A DNA stretch of 64,000 bases, taken from positions 3,259,001 to 3,323,000 of the forward strand of contig NZ_FNSK01000001.1 in assembly GCF_900105075.1 (NCBI RefSeq). The letters run 5' to 3'. Positions within the stretch are counted from its first letter, which is position 1; each line of letters begins with the position of its first letter. A program made the position numbers and the translations under genes. A model generated the notes under the pieces. The model was not told the origin of the DNA. It saw only the letters and a program-made list of their open reading frames with translations, and made no database searches. Source of the DNA: Rhodobacter sp. 24-YEA-8 (GTDB lineage Bacteria; Pseudomonadota; Alphaproteobacteria; Rhodobacterales; Rhodobacteraceae). Below are positions 18,846-28,593 of the stretch, in pieces.

Positions 18846-18997
18846 CGGTCATCCCGCCAAAAAACACTGGCGCCGCCCTGTCGCAATGGCCGGAAGGTGC
18901 GGCAAAGGCTTGGGGAGGCGTGATTGATCTCCTATGTAGGTTTTAGCAGGCCGCAAGTAAACCTTGCGACAATGATGCTTTCGACAAGGACCCCAAA

Positions 18998-19534
18998 ATG
19001 CCGCGTTTTTTGCTGATTCTGGCCTGGCCACTGATTGAAATCGGTTTGTTTGTGGTTGTCGGGGGCTGGATTGGCCTCTGGGCGACCCTTGCCTGGGTGG
19101 TCGGGACGGCGGTTGTCGGCATTGTGATCCTGCGGATGGTGGCGCAGCGCGGCGCCGGGCTTTTGCGCAACGGGCTGAGCGGTGGCCTGAACCGGGGGCT
19201 GAGCGGGGCGGCGATGGCGGCCGATGCGCCGGTTACCGGGCTGATGCGGGGGCTTGCAGCCGTCTTGCTGATCCTGCCGGGGTTTCTGACCGATGCGCTT
19301 GGTTTGTTGCTTTTGCTGCCACCGGTGCAGGCCCTGGTGAAAGGCGCAGTGCTGGCCCGCGTCAGCGTCATGGGCGCCGGCGCGTTTTCGCAGCATCAGA
19401 CTGGCGCGGGCAGGGGGCAGGCCGGCACGCAGCAAGGCGATGTGACGGTCGATGGTGAATGGGTCGAAGTACCGCCCGAACATCCCGCAGGTCCTGGCCG
19501 CAACCGCCCGTCGCGCTGGACCGAAATCGAATAG
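18998..19534 (+). CDS. fxsA: FxsA-family membrane protein
   Basis: 178 residues. The N-terminal half has three to four membrane segments with the family pattern LLILAWPLIEIGLFVVVGGW and LLILPGFLTDALGLLLLLP. The C-terminal 50 residues are polar and not conserved. E. coli FxsA (suppressor of F exclusion of T7) is the namesake; the general role is unknown. Divergent from the Tim44-like gene and upstream of secB. Confidence 0.88.
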   Translation: MPRFLLILAWPLIEIGLFVVVGGWIGLWATLAWVVGTAVVGIVILRMVAQRGAGLLRNGLSGGLNRGLSGAAMAADAPVTGLMRGLAAVLLILPGFLTDALGLLLLLPPVQALVKGAVLARVSVMGAGAFSQHQTGAGRGQAGTQQGDVTVDGEWVEVPPEHPAGPGRNRPSRWTEIE

Positions 19535-19710
19535 CCGCTGCGGGAGCTGAGCCCGGTCCTGGAACCGGAGCTGCCCCATGGGCTGGCCCCGGAGCTTGCC
19601 ATTGAGCGCGGCCCCCCGCTCTGCTAGGGGAAGGCGGTAGCTTTGACTGGCGCGGCGCGCCCCCGGGCGGGCAAACTGCCTCTGCCCGCGCAAATTCCAG
19701 GAGGATTTCG

Positions 19711-20211
19711 ATGGCCGAAGAAACAGGTGCGAACGGGGCTCAGGCTCCGCAGGTCCGGATGCAGGTTCTGGCGCAGTATATCCGCGACATGAGCTTTGAA
19801 AATGTCGTGGTGCAAAAGGGCCTCGCCGGCGTCGAAGTGCAGCCCGATGTGCAGGTTGCGGTCAGCCTTGATGCGCGCAAGCGCAGTGTCGAGCACCAGT
19901 ATGACGTGATCACCAAATTCAAGGTCACCTCGAAGAACAAAACCAATTCCGAAACGCTGTTCCTGCTCGAACTGGAATATGGCGGGACCTTCCTGATCGA
20001 TGGCGTGCCTGAGGATCAGCTGCATCCGTTCCTGCTGATCGAATGCCCGCGCCTGCTGTTCCCCTTCGTGCGCCGCATCATTTCGGATGTGACCCGCGAT
20101 GGCGGCTTTCCGCCGCTGAATATCGACAATGTCGACTTCCTGGCACTTTACCGTCAGGAAATCGCGCGCCGCCAGGCCGCGCAGACCGAAGCGCCGCTGG
20201 TCACCAACTGA
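19711..20211 (+). CDS. secB: protein-export chaperone SecB
   Basis: 166-residue SecB, a tetrameric chaperone that keeps preproteins unfolded and hands them to SecA. The core sequence VLAQYIRDMSFENVV and LFLLELEYGGTFLI, then CPRLLFPFVRRIISDVTRDGGFPPL, is typical. AGGAGG lies 8 bp before the ATG. Faces rlmH across a shared terminator. Confidence 0.95.
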   Translation: MAEETGANGAQAPQVRMQVLAQYIRDMSFENVVVQKGLAGVEVQPDVQVAVSLDARKRSVEHQYDVITKFKVTSKNKTNSETLFLLELEYGGTFLIDGVPEDQLHPFLLIECPRLLFPFVRRIISDVTRDGGFPPLNIDNVDFLALYRQEIARRQAAQTEAPLVTN

Positions 20212-20239
20212 TCCGCGCGCAACAGGCGCAGAATATGAC

Positions 20240-20267
20240 AAAGGCGGCAGAGCGATCTGCCGCCTTT
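20240..20267. terminator. bidirectional terminator between secB and rlmH
   Basis: AAAGGCGGCAG and CTGCCGCCTTT form an 11-bp perfect stem around a 6-base loop, with short A and T tracts, between the convergent secB and rlmH genes. Confidence 0.85.
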
Positions 20268-20288
20268 CTGCTTCGCCGGAGGGTGCGT

Positions 20289-20759
20289 TCAGACCCTGTG
20301 ATAGGGCCCGCCCGCAAGGATTGTTGCCGCACGGTACAGCTGTTCGGCAAGCATCACCCGCACCAGCATATGAGGCCAGACCATCGCACCGAAACTGATC
20401 GAGTGATCGGCCCTGGACCTGAGGTCAGGGTGAATACCATCGGCACCGCCGATCACAAAAGCCAGGTCCTGGCGCCCGGCATCGCGCCATTTCGCCAGCA
20501 GACCCGCGAAATCCGGCGATGACATCTGCCGCCCGCGTTCATCCAGGGTGCAGATCAGCGCGCCGGCAGGAATCGCGCGTGACAAAAGGGCGGCCTCGGC
20601 CTCCATGCCGCCGCCCTTTTTGTCCTCGACCTCAATCTCGGCGGCGGGGCCAAGCGCGAGAGCGCGGCCCTGCTTGCCGAAACGGTCAAGATAATCGTCG
20701 ATCAGATCGCGTTCGGGCGAGGCACGCAGCCGCCCGACCACGCAAAGATGAACCCGCAT
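20289..20759 (-). CDS. rlmH: 23S rRNA pseudouridine-1915 N3-methyltransferase
   Basis: 156-residue SPOUT methyltransferase. Family signatures: LDERGRQMSSPDFAGLL, the SAM-knot FVIGGADG, and SFGAMVWPHMLVRVMLAEQLYRA near the C-terminus. It methylates pseudouridine 1915 in helix 69 of 23S rRNA. Starts 3 bp after the rsfS stop, the standard rsfS-rlmH order. Confidence 0.95.
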   Translation of the reverse strand: MRVHLCVVGRLRASPERDLIDDYLDRFGKQGRALALGPAAEIEVEDKKGGGMEAEAALLSRAIPAGALICTLDERGRQMSSPDFAGLLAKWRDAGRQDLAFVIGGADGIHPDLRSRADHSISFGAMVWPHMLVRVMLAEQLYRAATILAGGPYHRV

Positions 20760-20762
20760 GGC

Positions 20763-21209
20763 TTACAGCGTGCGGGCGGCCCCGACCTGTCCGGCGGGCA
20801 GCCACATCTTTTCCAGCTGGTAGAATTCACGCACTTCCGGGCGGAAGACATGGACGATCACATCGCCCGAATCGATCAGCACCCAGTCGCCGGTTTCTTT
20901 GCCTTCCATGCGGGAGACAATACCGAAGGCCTGCTTCAGGCGTTCCGACAATTTCTCGGCAATCGCGGCCACCTGGCGCGACGAACGTCCCGAGCAGATC
21001 ACCATGTAATCGGCGACATCCGAACGGCCGCGCAGGTCGATCAGCACGACATCCTCGGCCTTGTCATCCTCAACCGAGGCCATGACGGCATCGCGAACGG
21101 CGTCCGAGCTGAATTCCGTCTGGGCAGGGCGTCCGGCGCGCGGGGCAACCGGCAGGCCGGTTGCAGGGTCAGTATGGGACAGGGAAGTGTCCTCCAAAGC
21201 AGCGCGCAA
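20763..21209 (-). CDS. rsfS: ribosome silencing factor RsfS
   Basis: Binds uL14 and blocks subunit joining, dampening translation in starvation. The core AEDVVLIDLRGRSDVADYMVICSGRSSRQVAAIAEKL and the end GDWVLIDSGDVIVHVF are clear (quoted from about residues 48 to 125). The start is doubtful: 148 residues result from a TTG at 21209, while the conserved domain only begins near residue 33, and no ATG is available upstream of it. nadD, the usual upstream partner, is absent here. Confidence 0.9.
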   Translation of the reverse strand: MRAALEDTSLSHTDPATGLPVAPRAGRPAQTEFSSDAVRDAVMASVEDDKAEDVVLIDLRGRSDVADYMVICSGRSSRQVAAIAEKLSERLKQAFGIVSRMEGKETGDWVLIDSGDVIVHVFRPEVREFYQLEKMWLPAGQVGAARTL

Positions 21210-21386
21210 GCCCCGCGCCGGGCATCTCAGGCCAGCCTATCACCCGAAGCGGGTAATCTCAACATTCGACGGATCAGGTTGCATGGCGGCGGCGGGCGGG
21301 GGTTCAGAGCGTGAAGGCCGCGACTTCGGCGTGGGTGCCCGGACGGCAGCGCCAGGCCATCACGCCACCCACCAGTGGCCGCCCGC

Positions 21387-21797
21387 TCATCGAAGCGGGA
21401 GATCTTCGCGCCGCAGTGCAACCCGCTCTGTCAGCGCCTTAATCGCTGCCGACAGCCGGGCAGGGTGATCCGGATCGTCGACCAGAAGTGTAAGGCCGCG
21501 CGGGCGGGGCATCACATCGAAGGTGGTCCCCTTCCTGTCCAGGACCGGGAGTTTCATCTGCCTGTCTGCGGTCGAAACCGGCAGACAGAACCGCCATGTC
21601 TCGCCCCGGGCGATCTGGTTCAGCGGCGTGGTCATCCAGAGCGTCCGCCTGTCGTGATTCTCGCCGTTGAAATAGCCCGAGCGCGCCTCCCATCCCGCGT
21701 CAGAGGGGGCCTGCCCGCCTTCGCCATGGCGCCATCTGGCCCGACCCTTGCCTGAAACAGGATTCGGGGCTAGATACCAGCTTATGCAAGGGTTCAT
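21387..21797 (-). CDS. hypothetical protein, doubtful
   Basis: An open frame of up to 136 codons, the only one of any size in the 750 bp between rsfS and leuC. Its C-terminal 80 residues (from MTTPLNQIARGETWRF) look more protein-like than the Arg/Gly-rich N-terminal part. No family recognised and no strong ribosome site. The stretches 21210-21386 and 21798-21945 hold nothing I can name. Confidence 0.25.
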   Translation of the reverse strand: MNPCISWYLAPNPVSGKGRARWRHGEGGQAPSDAGWEARSGYFNGENHDRRTLWMTTPLNQIARGETWRFCLPVSTADRQMKLPVLDRKGTTFDVMPRPRGLTLLVDDPDHPARLSAAIKALTERVALRREDLPLR

Positions 21798-21960
21798 CTA
21801 TTTCAACATCACCGACCACGCGCGTCTTCCGGCGCGGTTTTTCGGTGCGACCCGCAACATTCTCGCACGTCTTTGACGCGGCGGGCAGGATCACCTGCCC
21901 AGACGCCGCCGGACCTCGTGAACCAGTCAATCTGAAAAGCTATCCCAAAAGGTGAGAGCC

Positions 21961-23394
21961 ATGACCGCCCCTAAATCGGCCGCTCCGAGAACACTCTACG
22001 ACAAGATCTGGGACGACCACGTCGTCCATACGTCGGAAGACGGCACCTGTCTTCTGTATATCGACCGCCATCTGGTGCATGAAGTCACCAGCCCCCAGGC
22101 GTTCGAAGGCCTGCGGATGACCGGTCGCAAAGTGCGCGCGCCCGAGAAAACCATCGCGGTGCCCGACCATAACGTGCCCACGACCGAGGGCCGTGAGACC
22201 CATATCGACAATGAGGAATCGCGCATCCAGGTCGAAGCGCTCGACAAGAACGCGCGTGAATTCGGCGTGGTTTACTATCCGGTGACCGATATCCGCCAGG
22301 GCATCGTGCATATCGTCGGCCCGGAACAGGGCTGGACGCTGCCGGGTATGACGGTTGTATGCGGCGACAGCCATACCGCGACCCATGGTGCGTTTGGCGC
22401 GCTCGCGCATGGGATCGGCACGTCTGAGGTCGAACATGTTCTGGCGACGCAGACGCTGATCCAGAAAAAATCGAAAAACATGAAGGTCGAGATCACCGGC
22501 AAGCTCTTGCCCGGCGTGACCGCGAAAGACATCACCCTGGCCGTGATCGGCAAGACCGGCACCGCTGGCGGCACTGGCTATGTCATTGAATATTGCGGCG
22601 AAGCGATCCGTGATCTTTCGATGGAAGGCCGGATGACGGTCTGCAACATGGCCATCGAAGGCGGCGCCCGCGCTGGTCTGATCGCACCGGATGAGAAGAC
22701 CTTCGCCTATTGCATGGGCCGCCCCCATGCGCCGAAAGGCGCGAAATGGGAGGCTGCGGTCTCTTACTGGAAAACGCTCTTCACCGATGAAGGCGCGCAT
22801 TTCGACAAGGTGATCACGATCAGAGGCGAAGATATCGCGCCGGTCGTGACCTGGGGCACCTCGCCCGAAGACGTGCTGCCGATCACCGCGACGGTGCCTT
22901 TCGCCGCTGACTTCCAGGGTGGCAAGGTCGAGGCGGCACAGCGCTCCATCGACTATATGGGCCTGACCCCTGGCATGAAACTGACCGATGTAAAGGTCGA
23001 TGCCGTGTTCATCGGCTCCTGCACCAACGGCCGCATCGAAGATCTGCGCGCCGCCGCCGGGATCCTCAAAGGCCGCAAACTGGCGCCGGGCGTCCGTGGC
23101 ATGGTTGTGCCGGGTTCGGGCCTCGTGCGGCTTCAGGCCGAGGAAGAGGGTCTGGCGCAGATCTTCACCGATGCCGGCTTTGAATGGCGTCTGGCCGGGT
23201 GCTCGATGTGCCTCGGCATGAACCCTGACCAGCTGGCCCCGGGCGAGCGTTGCGCTGCCACCTCGAACCGCAATTTCGAGGGCCGGATGGGTCGTGGCGG
23301 CCGCACGCATCTGATGTCGCCGGTGATGGCGGCCGCAGCAGCAATTACCGGCCACCTGACTGATATTCGTGATATCATGGCGGAAACCGCCTGA
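21961..23394 (+). CDS. leuC: 3-isopropylmalate dehydratase large subunit
   Basis: 477-residue aconitase-family subunit with LeuD, isomerising 2- to 3-isopropylmalate in leucine synthesis. 4Fe-4S ligands are visible: [10 protein letters not shown] and [12 protein letters not shown]. The N-terminus [12 protein letters not shown] is typical. I choose ATG 21961 (AAGGTGAG just upstream) over an in-frame GTG at 21952. leuD lies downstream with one membrane-protein gene between. Confidence 0.96.
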   Translation: MTAPKSAAPRTLYDKIWDDHVVHTSEDGTCLLYIDRHLVHEVTSPQAFEGLRMTGRKVRAPEKTIAVPDHNVPTTEGRETHIDNEESRIQVEALDKNAREFGVVYYPVTDIRQGIVHIVGPEQGWTLPGMTVVCGDSHTATHGAFGALAHGIGTSEVEHVLATQTLIQKKSKNMKVEITGKLLPGVTAKDITLAVIGKTGTAGGTGYVIEYCGEAIRDLSMEGRMTVCNMAIEGGARAGLIAPDEKTFAYCMGRPHAPKGAKWEAAVSYWKTLFTDEGAHFDKVITIRGEDIAPVVTWGTSPEDVLPITATVPFAADFQGGKVEAAQRSIDYMGLTPGMKLTDVKVDAVFIGSCTNGRIEDLRAAAGILKGRKLAPGVRGMVVPGSGLVRLQAEEEGLAQIFTDAGFEWRLAGCSMCLGMNPDQLAPGERCAATSNRNFEGRMGRGGRTHLMSPVMAAAAAITGHLTDIRDIMAETA

Positions 23395-23420
23395 TTTCAC
23401 ACAGTCAAAGGACAGTCGTC

Positions 23421-23942
23421 ATGAAGGGTTCCACTACCAGCATTCTTGCAGGCGTGCTCGCCGTAATCGCCGGGCTTATCGCACTGATCTTTCCGCTTCC
23501 TGCCTCGTTGGCGGTGGCGGTGTTTGTTGGCCTGGCCTTTCTGATTTCGGGTGCGCTAGGGCTCTTTGCCGCCTTTTCGGACAAAGCGCTGCCATCGCGC
23601 GGCTGGCTGATGCTTCTGGCACTGATGCAGCTGGTGCTGGGCGTCTGGCTGCTGGCCAATCCGCTGGCGGGCCTGATTTCGCTGACGATTATGGCGGGGG
23701 CACTGTTCTTCGCGACCGGCGTGTTGCGGCTGGTCTGGGCCTTCCGTCTTGGAACATCCGCAGGTCAGGGCTTCTGGGTCCTGATCCTGACGGGGCTGCT
23801 TTCGGTCGGACTTGGGCTCTATGTCCTTTTCTTCCTTCCCGCAGCCAGCGCGATCCTGCTTGGAACGCTTCTGGCCATCGAACTTCTCTCTGTCGGCGCC
23901 GCCCTGATCGCGATGGGCATTGCGCTGAGAAAACTCCAATAG
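23421..23942 (+). CDS. HdeD-like (DUF308) membrane protein
   Basis: 173 residues, almost entirely hydrophobic: six predicted membrane segments in pairs, with the DUF308/HdeD pattern [15 protein letters not shown] and ALGLFAAF. E. coli HdeD is linked to acid resistance, but the biochemical function is unknown. It is inserted between leuC (26 bp upstream) and leuD (10 bp downstream), so it is surely co-transcribed with them; a link to leucine synthesis is not evident. Confidence 0.85.
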   Translation: MKGSTTSILAGVLAVIAGLIALIFPLPASLAVAVFVGLAFLISGALGLFAAFSDKALPSRGWLMLLALMQLVLGVWLLANPLAGLISLTIMAGALFFATGVLRLVWAFRLGTSAGQGFWVLILTGLLSVGLGLYVLFFLPAASAILLGTLLAIELLSVGAALIAMGIALRKLQ

Positions 23943-23952
23943 GCGAAAACCC

Positions 23953-24558
23953 ATGGATAAATTCACCACCATCACCGGGATTGCGGCGCCGATGCCGCTT
24001 GTGAATATCGACACCGATATGATCATCCCGAAGCAATTCCTGAAAACGATCAAGCGGTCCGGCCTCGGCGTGAACCTGTTTGACGAAATGCGCTACACGC
24101 TCGACGGCAAGGAAATCCCGGATTTCGTGCTGAACCAGCCGGCGTATCGCGAGAGCCAGATCATCGTGGCAGGCGATAATTTCGGCTGTGGCTCCTCGCG
24201 CGAACACGCGCCCTGGGCGCTGATGGATTTCGGGATCCGCTCTGTGATCTCGACCTCTTTTGCGGATATTTTCTACAATAACTGCTTCAAGAACGGCATT
24301 CTGCCTATCATCCTGCCGCAAGACGCTGTCGACTACCTGATGGACGACGCGAAAAAGGGCGCCAATGCCCGCATCACCGTGGATCTTGAGAACCAGACGG
24401 TTTCGGCCTCGGATGGCAAGAGCTTTGCCTTCGAGGTGGATGCGTTCAAAAAACACTGCCTCCTGAACGGGCTCGACGATATCGGGCTCACGATGGAGAA
24501 AGTCTCGGCGATCGACACATTCGAGAAGCAGAACGCGGCCGCCCGCCCCTGGGCCTGA
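23953..24558 (+). CDS. leuD: 3-isopropylmalate dehydratase small subunit
   Basis: 201-residue swivel-domain subunit of isopropylmalate isomerase. Family motifs: [33 protein letters not shown] and the [10 protein letters not shown] segment. Full length, cytoplasmic, partner of LeuC. A strong terminator follows; leuB is not within this window. Confidence 0.96.
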   Translation: MDKFTTITGIAAPMPLVNIDTDMIIPKQFLKTIKRSGLGVNLFDEMRYTLDGKEIPDFVLNQPAYRESQIIVAGDNFGCGSSREHAPWALMDFGIRSVISTSFADIFYNNCFKNGILPIILPQDAVDYLMDDAKKGANARITVDLENQTVSASDGKSFAFEVDAFKKHCLLNGLDDIGLTMEKVSAIDTFEKQNAAARPWA

Positions 24559-24608
24559 CGCCTGGCCCCTTTAAGTCTGCCTGGGGCAATCCCGGGGTGG
24601 TTGATTTC

Positions 24609-24638
24609 AACGCGGCATCCCCGGGGTGCCGCGTTTTT
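24609..24638 (+). terminator. terminator after leuCD
   Basis: AACGCGGCA (24609-24617) pairs with TGCCGCGTT (24626-24634), extended by CCCC/GGGG in the middle, and six T follow. It ends the leuC-hdeD-leuD unit. Confidence 0.85.
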
Positions 24639-24833
24639 TGTCGATGTGTTGAATTCTCGTGATTTTTCTTCCGGATTTACCGGGGATTGTCGCTTTTGCT
24701 CCATTCTTGCAACATCTTCGCCCTGTTTCGGCCACAGGGCCAGGGTCTCATAGGGATGATAGTTGCTTCACTCGGCGAAAGTAGGCAAAAGTTGGGCAAA
24801 ATTGAGGCGATCCGCCATAATGTCGGCGGGATC

Positions 24834-25730
24834 ATGGGAAACAGGAGGCGGCATCGTATCGCTTCCGTCCATGTTGAGGAAGTGAAGGCAGTGGTCTCAC
24901 GGCTGACCGGCGCCCTTGTGCGCGCATTTCTGGTGATGCTTCTCATCGCCACACCCTCGGTGATCCTGCCGGGGACGGGGCCTGATACGCAGCAGATGGT
25001 GGCACTGATCGCTTTGTTCGGCGGCGTCCTGACCTTTGCCGAATATAATGCCGTCTATCCGAGCCTTGTCGAATTCCGCGACGCGCCGCCCTTCAACCGC
25101 ATCCGTTACCTGGCGCTGTTTCTCACCGTTTTCATTCTTTCGGTGATCGAGGCGGCCAATATCGCCCCCACTTCCTTTACCCGCCTGTTCGAGGCGCTTG
25201 GCCTGTTGATCGGGCATTCGCTCGACTTTCCCTATTCGCCCGTCCGCCTTGCCACGATGATGATGTCGGAAAACGCAAGCGCGGCCGATATTTCGGCTGT
25301 CCGCAGTGCCGCCGGAACGGCCTATATCATCTCATTGATTTCGCTGGCTTTCTTTGTTGTGATCTTCAAGCTGAAAGGCTGGCCGTCGCGCCACAAGGAT
25401 TTCAATGTCTGGGTGAACCTGCCGACATTCGAGCCGACAGCCGGCGGCGATGTGGTGGACCGGCTCGAGCGGGACGCGCGTCTTAACCTTTCCTTAGGCT
25501 TTCTGCTGCCATTCCTGATCCCGGCGGTGGTGACACTGGTCTCGGGCGGGTTTGATCCGGTAACGCTCACCTCGCCGCAAACCCTGATCTGGACGATGGC
25601 GGCATGGGCATTCCTTCCGGCTTCTCTTCTGATGCGTGGCGTCGCCATGGGGCGGATCGCGGCCATGATCCGGCAGCGCAGGGTCGCCAATCTGCCGCCC
25701 ACTCATCCGGGTATCGTTGCCGCCCTCTGA
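24834..25730 (+). CDS. polytopic membrane protein, unknown function
   Basis: 298 residues from the ATG at 24834; longer in-frame starts exist upstream (to 24687) but add unlikely sequence, and a GTG further in is also possible. Five to six membrane segments: about residues 25-45, 55-70, 90-115, 165-185, 220-240 and 245-270. A conserved-looking cytoplasmic stretch GWPSRHKDFNVWVNLPTF sits between the fourth and fifth. No family recognised. The next gene starts inside its 3' end, so the two are coupled. Confidence 0.65.
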   Translation: MGNRRRHRIASVHVEEVKAVVSRLTGALVRAFLVMLLIATPSVILPGTGPDTQQMVALIALFGGVLTFAEYNAVYPSLVEFRDAPPFNRIRYLALFLTVFILSVIEAANIAPTSFTRLFEALGLLIGHSLDFPYSPVRLATMMMSENASAADISAVRSAAGTAYIISLISLAFFVVIFKLKGWPSRHKDFNVWVNLPTFEPTAGGDVVDRLERDARLNLSLGFLLPFLIPAVVTLVSGGFDPVTLTSPQTLIWTMAAWAFLPASLLMRGVAMGRIAAMIRQRRVANLPPTHPGIVAAL

Positions 25731-26782
25731 TCGCCTGGCTTTGCCTGATCCTGTTGCCCGTCACTGCCGCGCTGGCTGAGACGGGGGTGAAGCTTGCAGT
25801 GTGGAATATCGAGCTGGAGCGCCGGGGGCCCGGCCTTTTGCTGCGCGACATCGTCAGCGGCAAAGATGCGCAGGTCGAGGCGGCGCTTCGGGTGCTGGCA
25901 GATCTTGATGCCGATGTGATCCTGCTTGCAGGGTTCGATTATGACCACGGGCTGCTGGCGGCGCGGCATTTTGCCGACCGTCTGGCCCTGATCGGGCCGG
26001 ATTATCCGCATCTCTTCGCGCTGCGGCCCAATCGGGGCATCGCGACCGGTCTCGATCTGGATCTTGACGGGCGGCGCGGCGGGCCGGGGGATGCCCAGGG
26101 CTGGGGCTATTTCGCCGGTCAGTCCGGCATGGTGATCCTGTCAAAACTCCCGACAGACGGCGCCGCTGCGCGTGACTTCAGCCCCTTTCTCTGGGCCGAT
26201 CTGCCCGGTGCGCTCTGGCCGCAATCACTGCCTTCCGAGGCGCGCGAGGTGCTCCGGCTCTCGACCACCGGCCATTGGGAGGTGCCGCTGATCCTCCCTG
26301 ATGGCAGGCGGCTGCGGCTGCTGACCTGGCATGGCGCGGCTCCGGTTTTCGGTGCGCCGGGCGAGGTGAATGCGCGGCGCAACCATGATGAGACCGCCTT
26401 CTGGACCGCGCTGATCGAGGGGCGGCTGCCATGGGCACCGCCTGCGCCCCCCTTTGTCGTGATGGGCGTCAGCAATCTCGACCCGATTGACGGGGATGGC
26501 CGGCATGATGCGATCCGCAGCCTGATCACGCATTCCGCACTGCAGGACCCGGCGCCGCGCGCGGCTTTTGCACCGGCAGATCCGGGTCAGCTGGGCGATC
26601 CGGCGCTGGACACGGCGGTTTTTGCAAAAACCGGGGGCCTGCGCACGGCGGTAATCCTGCCCGGTGCCGCGTCTGAGGTGGCTGAGGCGGGGATCCTGCG
26701 CCCGGCATCGGAGGATCCGCTTTCGGAAGCCTCCGGTGCCGCGTCGCGCAGCTTTCCGATCTGGATCAGGCTGGCGCCATGA
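25604..26782 (+). CDS. endonuclease/exonuclease/phosphatase-fold protein
   Basis: A secreted or membrane-anchored EEP-superfamily protein. A signal sequence (LIAWLCLILLPVTAALAE) is followed by VKLAVWNIELERRGPGLLL, DADVILLAG, and later VVMGVSNLDPIDGDGRHDAI, where the usual catalytic GDFN/D..D motif is modified (SNLDP). The start is unclear: no ATG, GTG or SD sits directly before the signal peptide. The only upstream ATG in frame (25604) overlaps the previous gene by 127 bp and adds about 40 unlikely residues, so initiation at CTG 25727 by coupling is possible. Substrate unknown. Confidence 0.7.
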   Translation: MGIPSGFSSDAWRRHGADRGHDPAAQGRQSAAHSSGYRCRPLIAWLCLILLPVTAALAETGVKLAVWNIELERRGPGLLLRDIVSGKDAQVEAALRVLADLDADVILLAGFDYDHGLLAARHFADRLALIGPDYPHLFALRPNRGIATGLDLDLDGRRGGPGDAQGWGYFAGQSGMVILSKLPTDGAAARDFSPFLWADLPGALWPQSLPSEAREVLRLSTTGHWEVPLILPDGRRLRLLTWHGAAPVFGAPGEVNARRNHDETAFWTALIEGRLPWAPPAPPFVVMGVSNLDPIDGDGRHDAIRSLITHSALQDPAPRAAFAPADPGQLGDPALDTAVFAKTGGLRTAVILPGAASEVAEAGILRPASEDPLSEASGAASRSFPIWIRLAP

Positions 26783-26791
26783 GCGCGGCGC

Positions 26792-27649
26792 TCAGCCCAT
26801 CCGGCCCATCTGGCGCCGGATGCGGCGCGCCTGATCCAGCTCCGCATTGATTGCCCCGCCTGCGAGAATTGCCCAGACCGAGAGGTAGAGCCACATCATC
26901 AGGATTACCGCGGCCCCGATCGAGCCATAGATCCTGTTGTAACTGTTGAAATTCTCGAGATAGAGCGAGAAGCCCATCGAGACCCCCGCCCAGGCCAGGG
27001 TCGCGAAAATGACCCCGCCCGAGAACCAGCGCGAACGCTCGTTCCGGGGGACATTGGGGCCGTAGCGGTAGAGGATCGAGAGGCAGATCAGCACCAGCAG
27101 CAGCATCGCCGCCCAGGGCAGAAAGCGGGTCAGCCGTGGCGCGAAATCATCCAGTGGCATCCAGGACAGGAGGATCGGCACCACCACCACCGTGGCCAGC
27201 GTTCCGATCAGTGCGCCGATCAGCGCGAGCGTCAGAACAAAATCACGTGCCATGCCGCCCAGCCAGGAGCGCGGCACTGCGCGATGCACCACATCAAGCC
27301 CCTGGACCAGCGCCGAAACCCCGTTGCGCGCCGAATAAAGCGCGACCAGCAGCGAAAGCACCGTGGCCCAGCCCAGCGTTGTGCGCGGTGCATTGACCAG
27401 TCCCATGACCTGCTCATGGATCAACAGGCTGGCATCGGGGGGCAAAAACCGCTCGGCCACCTGGAGATAGCCCGCGATCACCACCGGATCGGCCATCATC
27501 CCCCAGATCGCCACCACTGCCGCAAGGCCGGGAAAGACCGCGAACATGGCGTAAAAGGCCACTCCGGCGGCGACGAGGCCGAAATGGCCATCGGTCATCC
27601 GCTCGCCCACCGCCGGGATAAAGCGCCAGATCCGGCGCAGCGCCTTCAT
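26792..27649 (-). CDS. YihY/BrkB-family inner membrane protein
   Basis: 285 residues with the six-helix YihY (once called ribonuclease BN) pattern: HFGLVAAGVAFYAMFAVFPGLAAVVAIW near the start, TTLGWATVLSLLVALYSARNGVSALVQGLD in the middle, and PWAAMLLLVLICLSILYRYGP. Function unknown; it is not a nuclease. The start at 27649 overlaps the upstream gene's stop (ATGA); an alternative ATG at 27661 is 4 codons earlier. Convergent with the EEP gene with a 9-bp gap. Confidence 0.87.
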   Translation of the reverse strand: MKALRRIWRFIPAVGERMTDGHFGLVAAGVAFYAMFAVFPGLAAVVAIWGMMADPVVIAGYLQVAERFLPPDASLLIHEQVMGLVNAPRTTLGWATVLSLLVALYSARNGVSALVQGLDVVHRAVPRSWLGGMARDFVLTLALIGALIGTLATVVVVPILLSWMPLDDFAPRLTRFLPWAAMLLLVLICLSILYRYGPNVPRNERSRWFSGGVIFATLAWAGVSMGFSLYLENFNSYNRIYGSIGAAVILMMWLYLSVWAILAGGAINAELDQARRIRRQMGRMG

Positions 27650-28593
27650 TGCCGGATCCATGTGGAGAAATCTGCGCCTGGCGGCATTTCGCGCGCGCGC
27701 GGCGAGATCAGGGCGCGGGCGCGCTTTTCGTCCAGCGTGCCGGGCCCGGCAAGGGCGCCGAGGCGGTCGAGATATTCCGGCAGCAGGCCCGGCATCACGA
27801 GGCTGCGGTCCAGCGGCAGATCGGAAGACAGTACCCGTGCCAGCTTCCACACCACCGAGGCGCAATTCGCGGTTACGGTATTATACCAGGCGGGCCGTTC
27901 GTTCAGGTCATTGCCCAGCCTGAGAAAGCCAAGAAAGACCGCGATCTGCTGATCCTGGGTCAGATCCAGCGGGTAGAGATGCACCTCTTCGGCGCGCGGC
28001 ACGGCGCGCCATTGCACGATATCTGCCTCATCAGCGGCGATCAGCGACAGCTCGAACTGGCGGAAGAAACCGCCAAGCGCCGAGAAACTCTCGCCTTTCT
28101 CGCGGCGGATCTCGACCGAGAAGGTCAGGGGGGTGCCGTCCTGAAAGCGGAAGCTGACCAGCAGATGTGCGATTTTCGGATTACCCCAGGAGGAGGTGAT
28201 CATATCGACCCCGTCGAGTTTCGCCAGGTCGACGGTCCGGCTGGTCCAGCCCTCAACTGCCGCATCGGCGGTCTTCCAGCGGAAGGTGCGGATGTTTTCC
28301 AGATGAACCAGGCTGCCTTCGGCCTCGCCCTTGACTATATACGCGACATCGGGTGCCCAGTCGCGATCCTGGCGCGGCTGCAGGCTGAAAAACCAGCCCA
28401 AGACCAGAACCAGCAGCAGGGCAAGCCCGGTCCAGCCCCAGCCGGGCCCCAGCCGCGCCCAGGCCACCAGGAGGACCGCAATTCCCAACCCGGCCAGTGC
28501 CAGCAGGCGTGCATGCGGGAACTGTACCCACAGCGCCGCCGCCGCCCAGGCCGCAAAAAGACTAAGGACAAGCCAGAACACCACTGCTTTCAC
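27646..28593 (-). CDS. DUF4105 (Lnb N-terminal-like) membrane protein
   Basis: 315 residues. Two to three N-terminal membrane helices (about 1-20, 28-45, 52-70) precede a periplasmic DUF4105 domain with the diagnostic [16 protein letters not shown] around residue 240 and an earlier ENIRTFRW. The conserved Cys-containing NC motif suggests a papain-like or NlpC-related thiol fold. Gene overlaps its neighbours on both sides by 4 bp, in a ubiG - DUF4105 - yihY unit. Confidence 0.83.
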   Translation of the reverse strand: MKAVVFWLVLSLFAAWAAAALWVQFPHARLLALAGLGIAVLLVAWARLGPGWGWTGLALLLVLVLGWFFSLQPRQDRDWAPDVAYIVKGEAEGSLVHLENIRTFRWKTADAAVEGWTSRTVDLAKLDGVDMITSSWGNPKIAHLLVSFRFQDGTPLTFSVEIRREKGESFSALGGFFRQFELSLIAADEADIVQWRAVPRAEEVHLYPLDLTQDQQIAVFLGFLRLGNDLNERPAWYNTVTANCASVVWKLARVLSSDLPLDRSLVMPGLLPEYLDRLGALAGPGTLDEKRARALISPRAREMPPGADFSTWIRQ

